Below are positions 45,720-54,356 of a DNA stretch of 64,000 bases, piece by piece. The stretch covers positions 124,001-188,000 of the forward strand of contig NZ_SDOZ01000002.1 of NCBI RefSeq assembly GCF_004134775.1, given 5' to 3'. The notes beneath the pieces were generated by a model. It did not search any database, was not told where the DNA came from, and worked only from the letters and a program-made list of their open reading frames with translations. Made by a program: the position numbers and the translations under genes. Source of the stretch: Candidatus Borkfalkia ceftriaxoniphila (GTDB taxonomy: Bacteria > Bacillota > Clostridia > Christensenellales > Borkfalkiaceae). Positions within the stretch are counted from its first letter, which is position 1. The number at the start of each line of letters is the position of its first letter.

Positions 45720-46286
45720 TTATTTGCCGTTATATTCGCTCATGACCTGCTCGATGCCCTTGCCCGAGGCAAACGCAATGCAGGCCTCCGCCGCGTTCGA
45801 GCACGCCTTCGCGAACAGGGGATAATCCTCTTTTCGCACGTTGGACAGAACGTAATGGATGATGGGGATATCGACTTCTTCGTCCCGTATCCCCACGCGC
45901 ACGCGCGCGAATTCGCCCGTGCCCAACTCGCCGATGATGCTGCGCATACCGTTATGGGTACCGGCGCTGCCGCTCGCGCGGATGCGGATATGCCCTTTCG
46001 GAAGATCGTAATCGTCATAGACGACGATGAGGTTTTCCAAAGGTATCTTGTATTTGGAAACGAGTTGTTTGACCGCCCGCCCGCTGGCGTTCATATAGGT
46101 GACGGGACGGGCGAGAACGACTTTTTCTCCGCCGATGAACGCCTCCGCCACCGACGCTTCGCATTCCTTTTTTTTGAATTTCACGCCCAGTTTTTCCGCA
46201 GCATCGCCCACGGCGAGAAAGCCCATATTGTGAAAGGTGGTTTCGTACTTGGCCTCGGGGTTGCCGAGTCCCACGATTAAATACAT
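45720..46286 (-). CDS. pth: Peptidyl-tRNA hydrolase
   Basis: A 188-residue Pth that recycles peptidyl-tRNA. Seen: IVGLGNPEAKYETTFHNMGF with catalytic His19, LARPVTYMNASGRAV, VVYDDYDLPKGHIRIRASGSAGTHNGMRSI. GAGG precedes the ATG. The prs-pth-mfd order is common in Firmicutes. Confidence 0.96.
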   Translation of the reverse strand: MYLIVGLGNPEAKYETTFHNMGFLAVGDAAEKLGVKFKKKECEASVAEAFIGGEKVVLARPVTYMNASGRAVKQLVSKYKIPLENLIVVYDDYDLPKGHIRIRASGSAGTHNGMRSIIGELGTGEFARVRVGIRDEEVDIPIIHYVLSNVRKEDYPLFAKACSNAAEACIAFASGKGIEQVMSEYNGK

Positions 46287-46303
46287 AATTTCGTCCTCTT
46301 ATC

Positions 46304-46333
46304 CAAAAAAAACCGCCCAAAAGCGGTTTTTCG
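46304..46333 (-). terminator. Terminator after prs
   Basis: AAAACCGC and GCGGTTTT form a stem with eight T residues following on the minus strand, between prs and pth. Confidence 0.88.
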
Positions 46334-46344
46334 GAAATTCTATG

Positions 46345-47298
46345 TCAGTCGTAGATCTTGGACATGGGTTTGTCAAGATATACGTTTTCGATCGCCGCGG
46401 CAAAGATATCCGCGACGGAGATCACCTTGAATTTATCCAGCATCTTTTCGGGGGGAAGATCGATGGTGTTTAAAATCGCCAGTTCCTTGATGGGCGAGGC
46501 GGCGAGCCGTTCGATGGCGGGACCGCTTAAAACCGCGTGCGTGCAGCAGGCGTACACTTCTTTCGCGCCGTGGTCGGCGAGCGCCTGCGCGCCCTGGCAG
46601 ATGGTACCCGCGGTATCGATCATGTCGTCGACCATCAGGCACTTTTTGCCGTCGATGTCGCCGATGATGTTCATGACCTCCATGACGTTCGCCTTGGGAC
46701 GGCGCTTGTCGATGATCGCCATCGGGCAGTTGAGTTTGGACGCCACGTTTCTCGCACGCGACACGCTGCCGATATCGGGCGATACGACGACGAAGTTTTC
46801 GTCCACGATCTTTTTGGATTTAAAATAACTGTAAAGGGTGGGCCCTCCCAGCAGATGATCGAGCGGAATATTGAAAAAGCCCTGTATCTGCGCCGCGTGC
46901 AGGTCCATGGTGAGCACCCTGTCGGCGCCCGCGGCGGTGATGAGGTCGGCTACGAGTTTCGCCGTAATGGGATCGCGCGAACGCGCTTTTCTGTCCTGAC
47001 GCGCATATCCGAAATAAGGGATGACGGCGGTGATACGCCCCGCGCTTGCCCTTCTCGCCGCGTCGATCATGATCAAAAGTTCCATCAGGTTATCGTTGAC
47101 GGGAGCGGACGTGGACTGGATGATGAACAAATCCCTTCCGCGCACCGTTTCGTCGATGTGCACGCTGATTTCGCCGTCGCTGAACTGGCCTACGTCGATG
47201 CCGCCCAGTTCCGTGTTCAACTTTTTGGCGATCGCCTCCGCCAGAGGGCGGTTGGAATTGCCGGCGAAAAGTTTGATCTCGTTGCCGTGAGTTATCAT
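46345..47298 (-). CDS. prs: Ribose-phosphate pyrophosphokinase
   Basis: A 317-residue PRPP synthetase. Seen: [82 protein letters not shown] and PRPP loop [14 protein letters not shown]. The start MITHGNEI at 47298 has GGAGG upstream. It is the last host gene before the mobile element. Confidence 0.97.
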   Translation of the reverse strand: MITHGNEIKLFAGNSNRPLAEAIAKKLNTELGGIDVGQFSDGEISVHIDETVRGRDLFIIQSTSAPVNDNLMELLIMIDAARRASAGRITAVIPYFGYARQDRKARSRDPITAKLVADLITAAGADRVLTMDLHAAQIQGFFNIPLDHLLGGPTLYSYFKSKKIVDENFVVVSPDIGSVSRARNVASKLNCPMAIIDKRRPKANVMEVMNIIGDIDGKKCLMVDDMIDTAGTICQGAQALADHGAKEVYACCTHAVLSGPAIERLAASPIKELAILNTIDLPPEKMLDKFKVISVADIFAAAIENVYLDKPMSKIYD

Positions 47299-47447
47299 GT
47301 GTACCTCCAATAATACAGTCGCTTTGTGTCGCCCGAAACGTTCCGTCGGGCTTGCAATCGGTAAAACAAACGGCATATAAAACGCCGCTACTGCGCCCGA
47401 CGCGCCGATCGATTTACCTCGAACGGCGTACGGACCTTGCTTTATCT

Positions 47448-47476
47448 ATTGTAGAAAATTTCTCGGGAATAGTCAA
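47448..47476 (-). promoter_or_regulatory. prs promoter
   Basis: On the minus strand TTGACT (47471-47476), exactly 17-base spacer, TACAAT (47448-47453). Its intactness bounds the mobile element on the left. Confidence 0.8.
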
Positions 47477-47514
47477 ACGTTTTGCACGCGCTTTCGCCTG
47501 TTTTATTATAATTG

Positions 47515-47562
47515 ACGTGTTAAAAGTTGGAACCCGAAAGGGGTTATCCACTTTTAACACGT
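47515..47562. repeat. 48-base inverted repeat at the left edge of the element
   Basis: The 13-base arms ACGTGTTAAAAGT and ACTTTTAACACGT are perfect complements. A smaller hairpin (AACCC/GGGTT) lies within the 22-base centre. It could be an element end, an attachment site, or a replication signal. Confidence 0.75.
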
Positions 47563-47609
47563 TATTTTTATTTGGCGGCGGCCATACGCAAAGGAGAAAC
47601 AGCAGCAAA

Positions 47610-48209
47610 ATGGCAAGAACAGAACAGAATGTAGTTGAGAACGAACAGAAAGCCGAAGAGATGAACGTGAACGGGATTGAAGCGGCAAAGCAGGACGAAC
47701 GGACGGAAACGGTAGTAAGTGTAGCGGAAGCAGCTTTCGAGAAGGGTTTGAACGGAAACGACACGGAAGAAGCAACGGAAAAGAAAACGAAAGCAGAACT
47801 GCCCGCACTGTATATCTACCGTAGGCCGTATACCAACAAATCGGACGGCAAGAAATATTGGGAATATGTACTCCCGGCCGTATTCTGCGGACAGGTCGCG
47901 GAAGTCGGGTTGAAAGTTCGGGGCGATAAGGACGTCGCGGGTTATCAAATGTTGGAACAGCTGTTCGACGGCGGCGTAAAGAAAGTTCTTTTCCGAGCGG
48001 AAGAAGCGGAGCGTTTCGACGAGAATACGGGCAAGGTAACAAAGTATTGGACGTATTCAGCGGTCGTGGAAAAGGACGGTTTCGAGTGGACTTTCCCTCT
48101 GACAACGCGCAGACCGAGCGATCGGGCAATATTGGAAAACTATATCCGCTATCTGCGGTTTGTGGCTGAACGTGAAGCAACAGCGGCGCAGACGGGCGCG
48201 AAAGCATAA
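47610..48209 (+). CDS. First element gene, unknown; possible ssDNA-binding protein
   Basis: A 199-residue acidic protein. The N-terminal 60 residues are Glu/Asn-rich and look disordered. The C-terminal part (LPALYIYRRPYTNKSDGKKYWEYVLPA ... WTYSAVVEKDGFEWTFPLTTRRPSDRAIL) is beta-rich and compact. AAGGAG at 47591-47596 fixes the ATG at 47610 over an earlier in-frame start. First gene, followed by a terminator-like hairpin, as highly expressed binding proteins of filamentous phages often are. The ssDNA-binding role is inferred only from position and size. Confidence 0.6.
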   Translation: MARTEQNVVENEQKAEEMNVNGIEAAKQDERTETVVSVAEAAFEKGLNGNDTEEATEKKTKAELPALYIYRRPYTNKSDGKKYWEYVLPAVFCGQVAEVGLKVRGDKDVAGYQMLEQLFDGGVKKVLFRAEEAERFDENTGKVTKYWTYSAVVEKDGFEWTFPLTTRRPSDRAILENYIRYLRFVAEREATAAQTGAKA

Positions 48210-48219
48210 AAGGAAATAT

Positions 48220-48270
48220 CGGGGTTGTTTCAATCGGGGAAAACTGAATGAAACAGCCCCGTTTTGTTTT
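48220..48270 (+). terminator. Terminator after the first element gene
   Basis: CGGGGTTGTTTCA pairs with TGAAACAGCCCCG (12 of 13) around a 16-base loop and is followed by TTTTGTTTT. It would limit read-through into the next gene. Confidence 0.75.
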
Positions 48271-48282
48271 ACGAGGTGAGAT

Positions 48283-48990
48283 ATGATTGATTTTAAGGCA
48301 AAGCGGTCTATGGGACGTTACGGCGCCGAGGGTTTGGAAGAATGGAACGCATTGAAAAGTTACGCCGCAAAAGTCCGTGAAGATTTGGAAACAAGTAAAA
48401 CAAACTTCTTTTGGCTCGGCGTTCATTTAATTGACCTATATTCGAGCAATTTATATCGGTTGACGTTTGACCGTGAAAAGTTAGGTGTTTCGTGTATGGT
48501 CGATAATTGCAGCGCGGAATGTTTTTTCGCGTATTGTTACGACGAGTTCGGCTTGGACAAAACGCAGGTAAGCCGTTACATGAATATCGTGGACGAGTTC
48601 GGCGAGGGGCTGCGCGGTTTCAAAAAGGAATGGGAGCCATATAGTTATTCGCAGCTTTGCGAACTGCTGCCCCTAACGTCCGAACAACGCAAGCCGATAA
48701 AGCCCGATTGGACGATAAAGCGGATACGGGAGTATAAGAAAAGTCTTGTTGCGACGTCGCAACAGAACGACGAGGAAACGCCGGAAGCGGAAGAACCGCC
48801 GCAGGAAGAAAAGTATCTCCGTTTCGAGAAATGGACAAAGCGGGAGCTTTGCGACAAGATAATCGATTTGGAAGCGGAACGGGAAATGCTGTTGCAGGAA
48901 ATCGAGAACTTGCGTAACCCTGCCGCCGATGAAGAACCGTTCGACGAGTTCGCCGGGCTTCCCCCGATATTGAAATCTTTTGCGGGGTGA
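48283..48990 (+). CDS. ParB/KorB-like helix-turn-helix protein
   Basis: A 235-residue protein. The middle reads FGLDKTQVSRYMNIVDEFGE and YSYSQLCELLPLTSEQR, which resemble the helix-turn-helix parts of ParB-like and DUF3102-like replication or regulatory proteins. A C-terminal coiled coil (LCDKIIDLEAEREMLLQEIENL) follows. Such proteins are common on Firmicute mobile elements. A likely role is control of element replication or gene expression, by resemblance only. GAGGTGA precedes the ATG. Confidence 0.6.
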   Translation: MIDFKAKRSMGRYGAEGLEEWNALKSYAAKVREDLETSKTNFFWLGVHLIDLYSSNLYRLTFDREKLGVSCMVDNCSAECFFAYCYDEFGLDKTQVSRYMNIVDEFGEGLRGFKKEWEPYSYSQLCELLPLTSEQRKPIKPDWTIKRIREYKKSLVATSQQNDEETPEAEEPPQEEKYLRFEKWTKRELCDKIIDLEAEREMLLQEIENLRNPAADEEPFDEFAGLPPILKSFAG

Positions 48991-48995
48991 ACGAA

Positions 48996-49208
48996 ATGAA
49001 AAATTTTATCGAAGTGACAGATTTTCATGACGGCATCAGATTTTTACTTCCTCTGCAAGGCATACGTTCGATAGCGGAACTTGAAAACGGTTGTGCATTG
49101 ATTGAAACGGAAAGTTTTTGTTGTTGCGGTCCGAAAGAAAAATTTTCCTTGGTCGCAACGAAAGAAACGTACAGGGAAATCAAACAAAAAATTTTTAGCG
49201 AGGTATAA
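48996..49208 (+). CDS. Small element protein, unknown
   Basis: A 70-residue protein from ATG 48996 (or 73 from GTG 48987, which overlaps the upstream stop). GGGGTGA precedes the ATG. It contains a FCCCGPKE-type Cys cluster and a beta-rich start. No family recognised. Adjacent to the helix-turn-helix gene. Confidence 0.6.
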   Translation: MKNFIEVTDFHDGIRFLLPLQGIRSIAELENGCALIETESFCCCGPKEKFSLVATKETYREIKQKIFSEV

Positions 49209-49210
49209 AA

Positions 49211-49486
49211 GTGGCAAAGAAGCGAAGAAAATATTCGGTTGCGGAACGTGTAAATTATCACAAAAAACGCGCGTCGAGTTCGGCGGTGTCTGATAATCAG
49301 CGTTATTATTCGCGGCATTGGCTTGACGGATACAATGACCCTCACGCGGAAAATAATTTTCGCGCAATTAGTGCCGAAATAAAGCGTGAACGGGGGCATA
49401 TGACAAAATCGGACGCGGTTGTTTATTACGGTTATCGCAACGGCTTGAAAGCGCGGCTTGACGGCAGTTCTATTGGCAAGAGGTAA
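49211..49486 (+). CDS. Small basic element protein, paralogue 1 of a three-member family
   Basis: A 91-residue basic protein starting with GTG 49211, GAGGT upstream. The pattern AERVNYHKKRASS ... AVVYYGYRNGLKARL recurs loosely in the proteins at 55982 and 60624 (a Tyr-Lys-rich start, then a Gly-x3-Gly-Tyr helix). No membrane segment. Function unknown. Confidence 0.6.
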   Translation: MAKKRRKYSVAERVNYHKKRASSSAVSDNQRYYSRHWLDGYNDPHAENNFRAISAEIKRERGHMTKSDAVVYYGYRNGLKARLDGSSIGKR

Positions 49487-49491
49487 AAGTA

Positions 49492-49665
49492 ATGGCAAGG
49501 CGCAAAATCACAAAAAGCGACGTAGATACCGCGTATGAAATGGCGGCAAAAGCGAAAGAAAGCGCTTTGTTCAGTTTACGGCGCGCAAAGCAGTTGAAAG
49601 ACGGCGCGGACAAGATAAACGCCGAATATAAGCGCAGCCAAAAAGAACAGCGTAAAGGCAGGTAA
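49492..49665 (+). CDS. 57-residue basic coiled-coil protein
   Basis: Too short for routine gene calls but well supported: AGAGGTAAAAGT precedes ATG 49492, and it fits tightly between neighbours (5 bases after one stop, 3 before the next start). Lys/Arg-rich (MARRKITKSDVDTAYEMAAK ...), predicted helical. Function unknown. Confidence 0.6.
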   Translation: MARRKITKSDVDTAYEMAAKAKESALFSLRRAKQLKDGADKINAEYKRSQKEQRKGR

Positions 49666-49668
49666 CAA

Positions 49669-49890
49669 ATGGATAATTCGAAAACAGGAAAGCCGTTGTA
49701 TAAAAACGAATGCAAGCGTTTCGCATTGGACGAATGGACGGAATTGACAAGCGGCAGTCCCGTAGAAATAAAAATCTGCGGGAGTTGGGTAAAAACGCAT
49801 ATCGAACATGACGGAACAGATTATTACGCAGTCGGTTTACGCGGCTTGAAGTTGGACGGTTTGGAAGCAAGAATACCCGAACGAGGGTAG
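49669..49890 (+). CDS. DUF5348-like small protein
   Basis: A 73-residue protein matching DUF5348 by pattern: PVEIKICGSWVKTHIEHDGTDYYAVGLRGLKLDGLEARIP. This family of beta-rich domains is common on Firmicute integrative elements. It starts 3 bases after the preceding gene. Role unknown. Confidence 0.75.
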   Translation: MDNSKTGKPLYKNECKRFALDEWTELTSGSPVEIKICGSWVKTHIEHDGTDYYAVGLRGLKLDGLEARIPERG

Positions 49891-49920
49891 AAAAAATAAT
49901 TTTAAGAGGTGAAAAGGAAA

Positions 49921-50400
49921 ATGGCAAAATCGGCATTAAGCAAACATAAAGCGTCGGATATGGTGAAATGGGTTATCGTGTTTCTGCTCATCATCGGACT
50001 TGTCGCTACTACGGTAACGCTGTTCGTGAAGTTGGACAGACAAACGACGGTAACGGAAATCGGCGCGGAACAGTACATAATCGGTACACTCGGCGATAGC
50101 GGCGAAAAGACGGACGGCGATACTTCCATTGTAACGCGCAATGCAGTCACAACGGACGGACTGAAAGTCGAAATCGCGGACGACGCGACGGTAACGTACA
50201 CTTTGTACTTCTACGGCGCAAAAGATGAATTTATATCGAAAACGGAAAGCCTTTCCAAAGACTTTGACGGAAGCGCAATTCCCGAAAATGCGGAAACAGC
50301 GAAAATCGTCATTACTCCCACCGCAGACGATGACGGCAAAGTTGATTTGACGGAAGTCCTCGGCTATGCGGGGCAAGTAACGGTCACGGTGAACAGGTAA
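49921..50400 (+). CDS. Single-pass membrane protein, virion-protein candidate 1
   Basis: A 159-residue protein: short basic N-terminus, TM segment (about 19-41, VIVFLLIIGLVATTVTLF), and a beta-rich, Thr/Asp-rich outside domain. AGGTGAAAAGGAAA precedes the ATG; a longer start at 49909 is less likely. First of five consecutive proteins with this topology. It lacks the shared repeat domain of the next three. A structural role is inferred from the gene cluster. Confidence 0.6.
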   Translation: MAKSALSKHKASDMVKWVIVFLLIIGLVATTVTLFVKLDRQTTVTEIGAEQYIIGTLGDSGEKTDGDTSIVTRNAVTTDGLKVEIADDATVTYTLYFYGAKDEFISKTESLSKDFDGSAIPENAETAKIVITPTADDDGKVDLTEVLGYAGQVTVTVNR

Positions 50401-50417
50401 AAACGAGGTAAAAGAAA

Positions 50418-51542
50418 ATGGCATATAAAAACAATTCAAGCAAAGTGTGGAACAGTATTCTTGCCGTTCTGCTTGTGCTTGTAATAGCGGGAACGGCGGC
50501 ATTGGTCGGGTTTCTTTCGGACGGTTTTAAGAGTTGGGATAAGTTTAAGCCTGATGATAAAAAAGAGCAAACGACAGAGAACGGCGGCGGGCCCGTGACC
50601 GACGAAAGCGGCAACGAGATGAACGGCGGCGAAGTCCATGAAATGCCCAAACAAATGACATTCCGCTCGGTCGCGGCTTTGGACGGTGAAAGTGCCTATG
50701 ACAGCGTTACCTTGCACGCCACCGTGAAACCCGATGATGCCGAAGATAAAAGAATTACTTGGGTAGCAATCTTTAAAAATCCTGAAAGCGCATGGGCGAC
50801 GGGAAAAACAGTTACTGATTATGTAACTGTTACGCCGCAATCGGAAGGCAGTAGCGTGGCAACGGTAAAATGTTTGCAACCTTTCGGTGAACAGATAGAA
50901 ATTCTCGCAGGATTGACGTGGCTCTCCGATAAGTTTTATGGAATGTCGATAGAAGAAATATACAAAGCGTCTGAATTTGAAAGCGCTCTCGGTTCAATGA
51001 TCGTCGGTTGTTCGGTTGATTTTGCAAAACGGGTTACTTCTGCGTCCGTGGATTTGTCTGGCGGTGAAAAATCAATGACTGTTGACGCTTTTGCAAATTC
51101 CGTAACGTGTCCGTTTTCATTGTATTTTGAATTCGGTGGAGAAGATACATATTCTTTTACTTATACGGATTTCACGATAGAAGATACTTTTTCGGTTACC
51201 TTATCTGTTGATGTAAACACGGAAGTATTTGCAACCGCAAAAACGGCAACGGGCGATGAATTTTTTACGGCGGGTTCTGTTGGAATTGGACTTGTAGAAA
51301 ACTATCTGTCTGGAGCCTTCGTTGTTTCTGATAGCGCCTCGGTTAAAGACACTTTCGATTCGCTGAATCTTTATAGCCGTTGGCTCGGTGAAAATCTGGA
51401 TTCGGGTTTATTCTATTTCAATTTTGGTATCAAGGGTAAATATACGAATTACACGAAACACGTTCCGATTCATTTTATGGCGGATTCTCTTGAAATTATC
51501 CCTACGGAAATTATTCTTGACGATACGGATTTGATTATTTAA
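50418..51542 (+). CDS. Single-pass membrane protein with Ig-like domain, paralogue A
   Basis: A 374-residue protein: TM segment at about 12-33, acidic linker with TENGGGP, then a BIG2/Ig-like domain (residues about 75-165) with ITWVAIFKNPESAWATGK, TDYVTVTP and CLQPFGEQ. A distinct C-terminal beta domain of about 200 residues ends in ILDDTDLII. AGGTAAAAG precedes the ATG. It shares the domain with the next two genes. Likely exposed outside the cell or on a virion; may bind a host receptor or form an appendage. Confidence 0.7.
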   Translation: MAYKNNSSKVWNSILAVLLVLVIAGTAALVGFLSDGFKSWDKFKPDDKKEQTTENGGGPVTDESGNEMNGGEVHEMPKQMTFRSVAALDGESAYDSVTLHATVKPDDAEDKRITWVAIFKNPESAWATGKTVTDYVTVTPQSEGSSVATVKCLQPFGEQIEILAGLTWLSDKFYGMSIEEIYKASEFESALGSMIVGCSVDFAKRVTSASVDLSGGEKSMTVDAFANSVTCPFSLYFEFGGEDTYSFTYTDFTIEDTFSVTLSVDVNTEVFATAKTATGDEFFTAGSVGIGLVENYLSGAFVVSDSASVKDTFDSLNLYSRWLGENLDSGLFYFNFGIKGKYTNYTKHVPIHFMADSLEIIPTEIILDDTDLII

Positions 51543-51559
51543 GCAAAAGGCGGTGGCGA

Positions 51560-52615
51560 ATGAAAACGGCAAACGGGGGTGGAAAACCCGCCCCCGAACA
51601 ATACAAAATTACAAGTTTAATATTCGCGGCGATATTGTTTATCGTTACTTTGGGCGTGGGAGTATTGTTCGGCTATGAGTATTTAATTTTTCAATCCCCG
51701 CCGCAAGCGACAGAAAGCACCTACGTAGCCGCAGAGGACGGCGCGGGCAATCCGTTAGACAGGGATAAGATTTATCCCATGCAGTCACGATTGATATTCA
51801 ATCGCGCGTATGCGTCCTCTTCCGATATTCAAAGCGTAACCTTGCGCGCAAATGTTTTACCCGAAGATACGGACAACAAGTCCGTGGATTGGTCTATATC
51901 GTTTGTGAACGATTCAAGCGCGTGGGCGCAAGGGAAAAATGTTTCCGATTACATAACGCTAACTCCCATTAGCGACGATAATTTGACGGTAACGATATCA
52001 TGTTTAAACGCCTTTGCGGAACAAATAGCAATCAATGTTGTATCGACAAAAAATCCCCTTGCGAAAGCAACGTGTATGGTGGACTATCGTCAAAAACTGC
52101 TTGGCGTTTCAATGGAAATTAAAAACGGCACTATGCCCGACGGAATCCGTTTGTATTATCCGACTAAATATTCAAGCGAGCCGAAAACCGAAACGCAAGC
52201 CTTTAAGGTCAATCCGGATTATGTAGGCGCATGGGGTTTAAACGTAAATTGTGAATATTCGGAAGTATTTACATTATCTTGCGAAAAGCAAGCGATTGAC
52301 AGGGTTTTATTTCAAGCGAACGGTGAGTTTATTTCCGAATTTTCGCAATTCGGTTTTAGCGACCAAGCAGATTCATATTTCAATATGGAGTTTAATCCGA
52401 CAGATAAAGAACTGCCCCCGTTATTGAATAAGCCTTGGTTTCTGTCCGTGTTTCCTCAATACAACGTGCGTAAAGAACAAATCATAAACGCAATGAAAAA
52501 TTTTGGTATGCCTGTTTACCGCGTATATTTCCCGCTTTTAGACGCGACGGATTTTGATACGGCAGAACCATGCTTTTATATAACAATAGATCCTACGCTT
52601 TTATATTCAATGTAA
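51560..52615 (+). CDS. Single-pass membrane protein with Ig-like domain, paralogue B
   Basis: A 351-residue paralogue of the flanking genes. TM segment at about 18-42, then VTLRANVLPEDTDNKSVDW, FVNDSSAWAQGKNVSDYITLTP and CLNAFAEQIAINV, then a unique C-terminal domain ending in FYITIDPTLLYSM. The GGCGGTGGCGA stretch before ATG 51560 acts as ribosome binding site. Same inferred role as paralogues A and C. Confidence 0.7.
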   Translation: MKTANGGGKPAPEQYKITSLIFAAILFIVTLGVGVLFGYEYLIFQSPPQATESTYVAAEDGAGNPLDRDKIYPMQSRLIFNRAYASSSDIQSVTLRANVLPEDTDNKSVDWSISFVNDSSAWAQGKNVSDYITLTPISDDNLTVTISCLNAFAEQIAINVVSTKNPLAKATCMVDYRQKLLGVSMEIKNGTMPDGIRLYYPTKYSSEPKTETQAFKVNPDYVGAWGLNVNCEYSEVFTLSCEKQAIDRVLFQANGEFISEFSQFGFSDQADSYFNMEFNPTDKELPPLLNKPWFLSVFPQYNVRKEQIINAMKNFGMPVYRVYFPLLDATDFDTAEPCFYITIDPTLLYSM

Positions 52616-52643
52616 AAAGCAAAACAAAAAAGGTAAGGTAAAA

Positions 52644-53753
52644 ATGAAAAACGAATTACAAAAACATAAAAAGAGCGACGGCATAAAATGGTTTGCAACC
52701 TTGCTTGCCGTCCTCATGTTGGCGGTCGCTGTTACAGCGGCTATAACGCAGGGTTTCAAGAATTGGAATCCCTACGGTTGGTTTGACAAAAAAGAAGAAC
52801 AGCCCCTACCCGAAGAGAACGGCGGCGCGGTTATTAGCGAAAGCACGGGCAACGGAATAACGGTCAAAAGCGTAAGTATTCCGAAATCCGAATATGCGGA
52901 AAACGGCGTTTCCCCTCTTGCTGAAACGGCTTATACGCTGACTGCAACCGTGTCCCCGAATAACGAGGGCGAAAACACGGGTATTGACTGGTCGTATGCT
53001 TTTAAAAATCCTGAAAGTGAGTGGGCGACGGGTAAAACCTTGTCCGACTACGTGACTTTTACGAAGTCGGGCGAAGATCTTGCGGGTAGTAAAATAATAA
53101 CGGTTAGTTGTTTGCAAGCCTTTGCGGAACAAGTCATAATTACGGCAACCTCGCAAGATAAGCCCGAGATTACGGCAAGTTGTACTGTGGATTATGCGCA
53201 AAGAATAGAAAACGCTGTTGTTAAGTTCGGTAATTTAAATATAAATTTAGGTGGACAAACAAATGTGACTTGGGAACTTAATCCTGCGGGTACGGGCATG
53301 GGCGGTGCGGTAAGTGCAACGTGTACAAAATCCTCTGTTTATTCATTGGCTGATGATTTTGAATATAAGGTCGAACTTACCCGCGAGCAAACGACAGGCG
53401 CAGAAAATACATTTACTTTGAATGATAGGTTGGTGACATATGGTCCCGGCTATGACGGTGACAGTTATGACATTTCTTCTGATAGTATTTTATTCAACAA
53501 AGCGTTGTTTTCAAAGTTTAGAGAGTTTTATTTTGAAACCCGACAAGGTTCGGAATATTTAAAAGACAAGACAACGGCGGAACTTATAGGTTTATTCAGC
53601 AATATTACTGTCGGAAAGTTGTGGACTGTAAAAGTTACCTTTACGGGTAAATATAGTACCTATACGAATTTGAGTTTAATTGTTGTAACGGGCTATACAA
53701 ATACTTCAACCGTTACAAATATTGATTTAGATAATTCGGCAATCATATTTTAA
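52644..53753 (+). CDS. Single-pass membrane protein with Ig-like domain, paralogue C
   Basis: A 369-residue paralogue: TM segment at about 15-36, EENGG linker, then IDWSYAFKNPESEWATGK, LSDYVTFT and CLQAFAEQVIIT, followed by ITASCTVDYAQR. The C-terminal domain ends in IDLDNSAIIF, like the end of the next protein. AAGGTAAGG lies before the ATG. Confidence 0.7.
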   Translation: MKNELQKHKKSDGIKWFATLLAVLMLAVAVTAAITQGFKNWNPYGWFDKKEEQPLPEENGGAVISESTGNGITVKSVSIPKSEYAENGVSPLAETAYTLTATVSPNNEGENTGIDWSYAFKNPESEWATGKTLSDYVTFTKSGEDLAGSKIITVSCLQAFAEQVIITATSQDKPEITASCTVDYAQRIENAVVKFGNLNINLGGQTNVTWELNPAGTGMGGAVSATCTKSSVYSLADDFEYKVELTREQTTGAENTFTLNDRLVTYGPGYDGDSYDISSDSILFNKALFSKFREFYFETRQGSEYLKDKTTAELIGLFSNITVGKLWTVKVTFTGKYSTYTNLSLIVVTGYTNTSTVTNIDLDNSAIIF

Positions 53754-53764
53754 GGCGGTGAAAC

Positions 53765-54346
53765 ATGAGTAAAGCAAACGGCGTAAAAAATGGAATGGTA
53801 AAAATTATAACGTGGCTTTTGGTCGTATTGCTTTTGCTCGGCGTTGCGGGTATAGTTGTACAGTTTGCGATTAAAGAGCAAGGTTTAAATTATTATGTGG
53901 AATACGGCGGGCAAAAGTATTATAACAATACGGAAAATTCCAATATATGGATATCTCCGAATCAGAAATGCTCATTTACCGTAAAATCGATAACAGGTAA
54001 AACCGTCGACTTTACGGTAAAAATCACGGCAAATCCTGCGAATGATTTTGGCTTTATACTCGACGGTAAATACTATCAATTTTATAGTACGACGCAAGAA
54101 AAAAACGATTATACGGATATATTCGAAGTGCAGAAAAGCGCGGAGGGTTTTACCGTTACAATTCCTAATGGCATGACGGTGCAAAAAGCCGTTGAAAAAC
54201 AATACGGCGACGAAATCGAATTGACGGAAGAATTGGGAATGTTGGATTATTTTCTCATTACTGTCACAATGGATAAGGAATCCGTGGTACTCCCGTTTAA
54301 GTTCGAAATGGTAATTACGTTAGATACCCCGTCAATTATATTTTAA
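53765..54346 (+). CDS. Single-pass membrane protein, virion-protein candidate 5
   Basis: A 193-residue protein with TM segment at about 13-35 and an outside domain without the Ig-like repeat. It ends in ITLDTPSIIF, matching the end of paralogue C. AAGGCGG precedes the ATG. The shared C-terminal tail suggests a common assembly or sorting step for these proteins; this is inference. Confidence 0.6.
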   Translation: MSKANGVKNGMVKIITWLLVVLLLLGVAGIVVQFAIKEQGLNYYVEYGGQKYYNNTENSNIWISPNQKCSFTVKSITGKTVDFTVKITANPANDFGFILDGKYYQFYSTTQEKNDYTDIFEVQKSAEGFTVTIPNGMTVQKAVEKQYGDEIELTEELGMLDYFLITVTMDKESVVLPFKFEMVITLDTPSIIF

Positions 54347-54356
54347 GAGGTGAACA

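Larger units (their letters stand above)
47299..47609. other. Host-element junction region with no gene
   Basis: These 311 bases hold the prs leader and promoter (47448-47476), then the element's left edge with a TATAAT (47507-47512) on the plus strand and a large inverted repeat (47515-47562). The boundary between host and element lies after 47476, since prs keeps an intact promoter; the exact base cannot be set without the other end. Confidence 0.6.

Noticed and set aside
47515..47562. XerCD dif site
   Set aside because: The arms are perfect 13-mers with a 22-base centre, unlike the 11-6-11 layout of dif.
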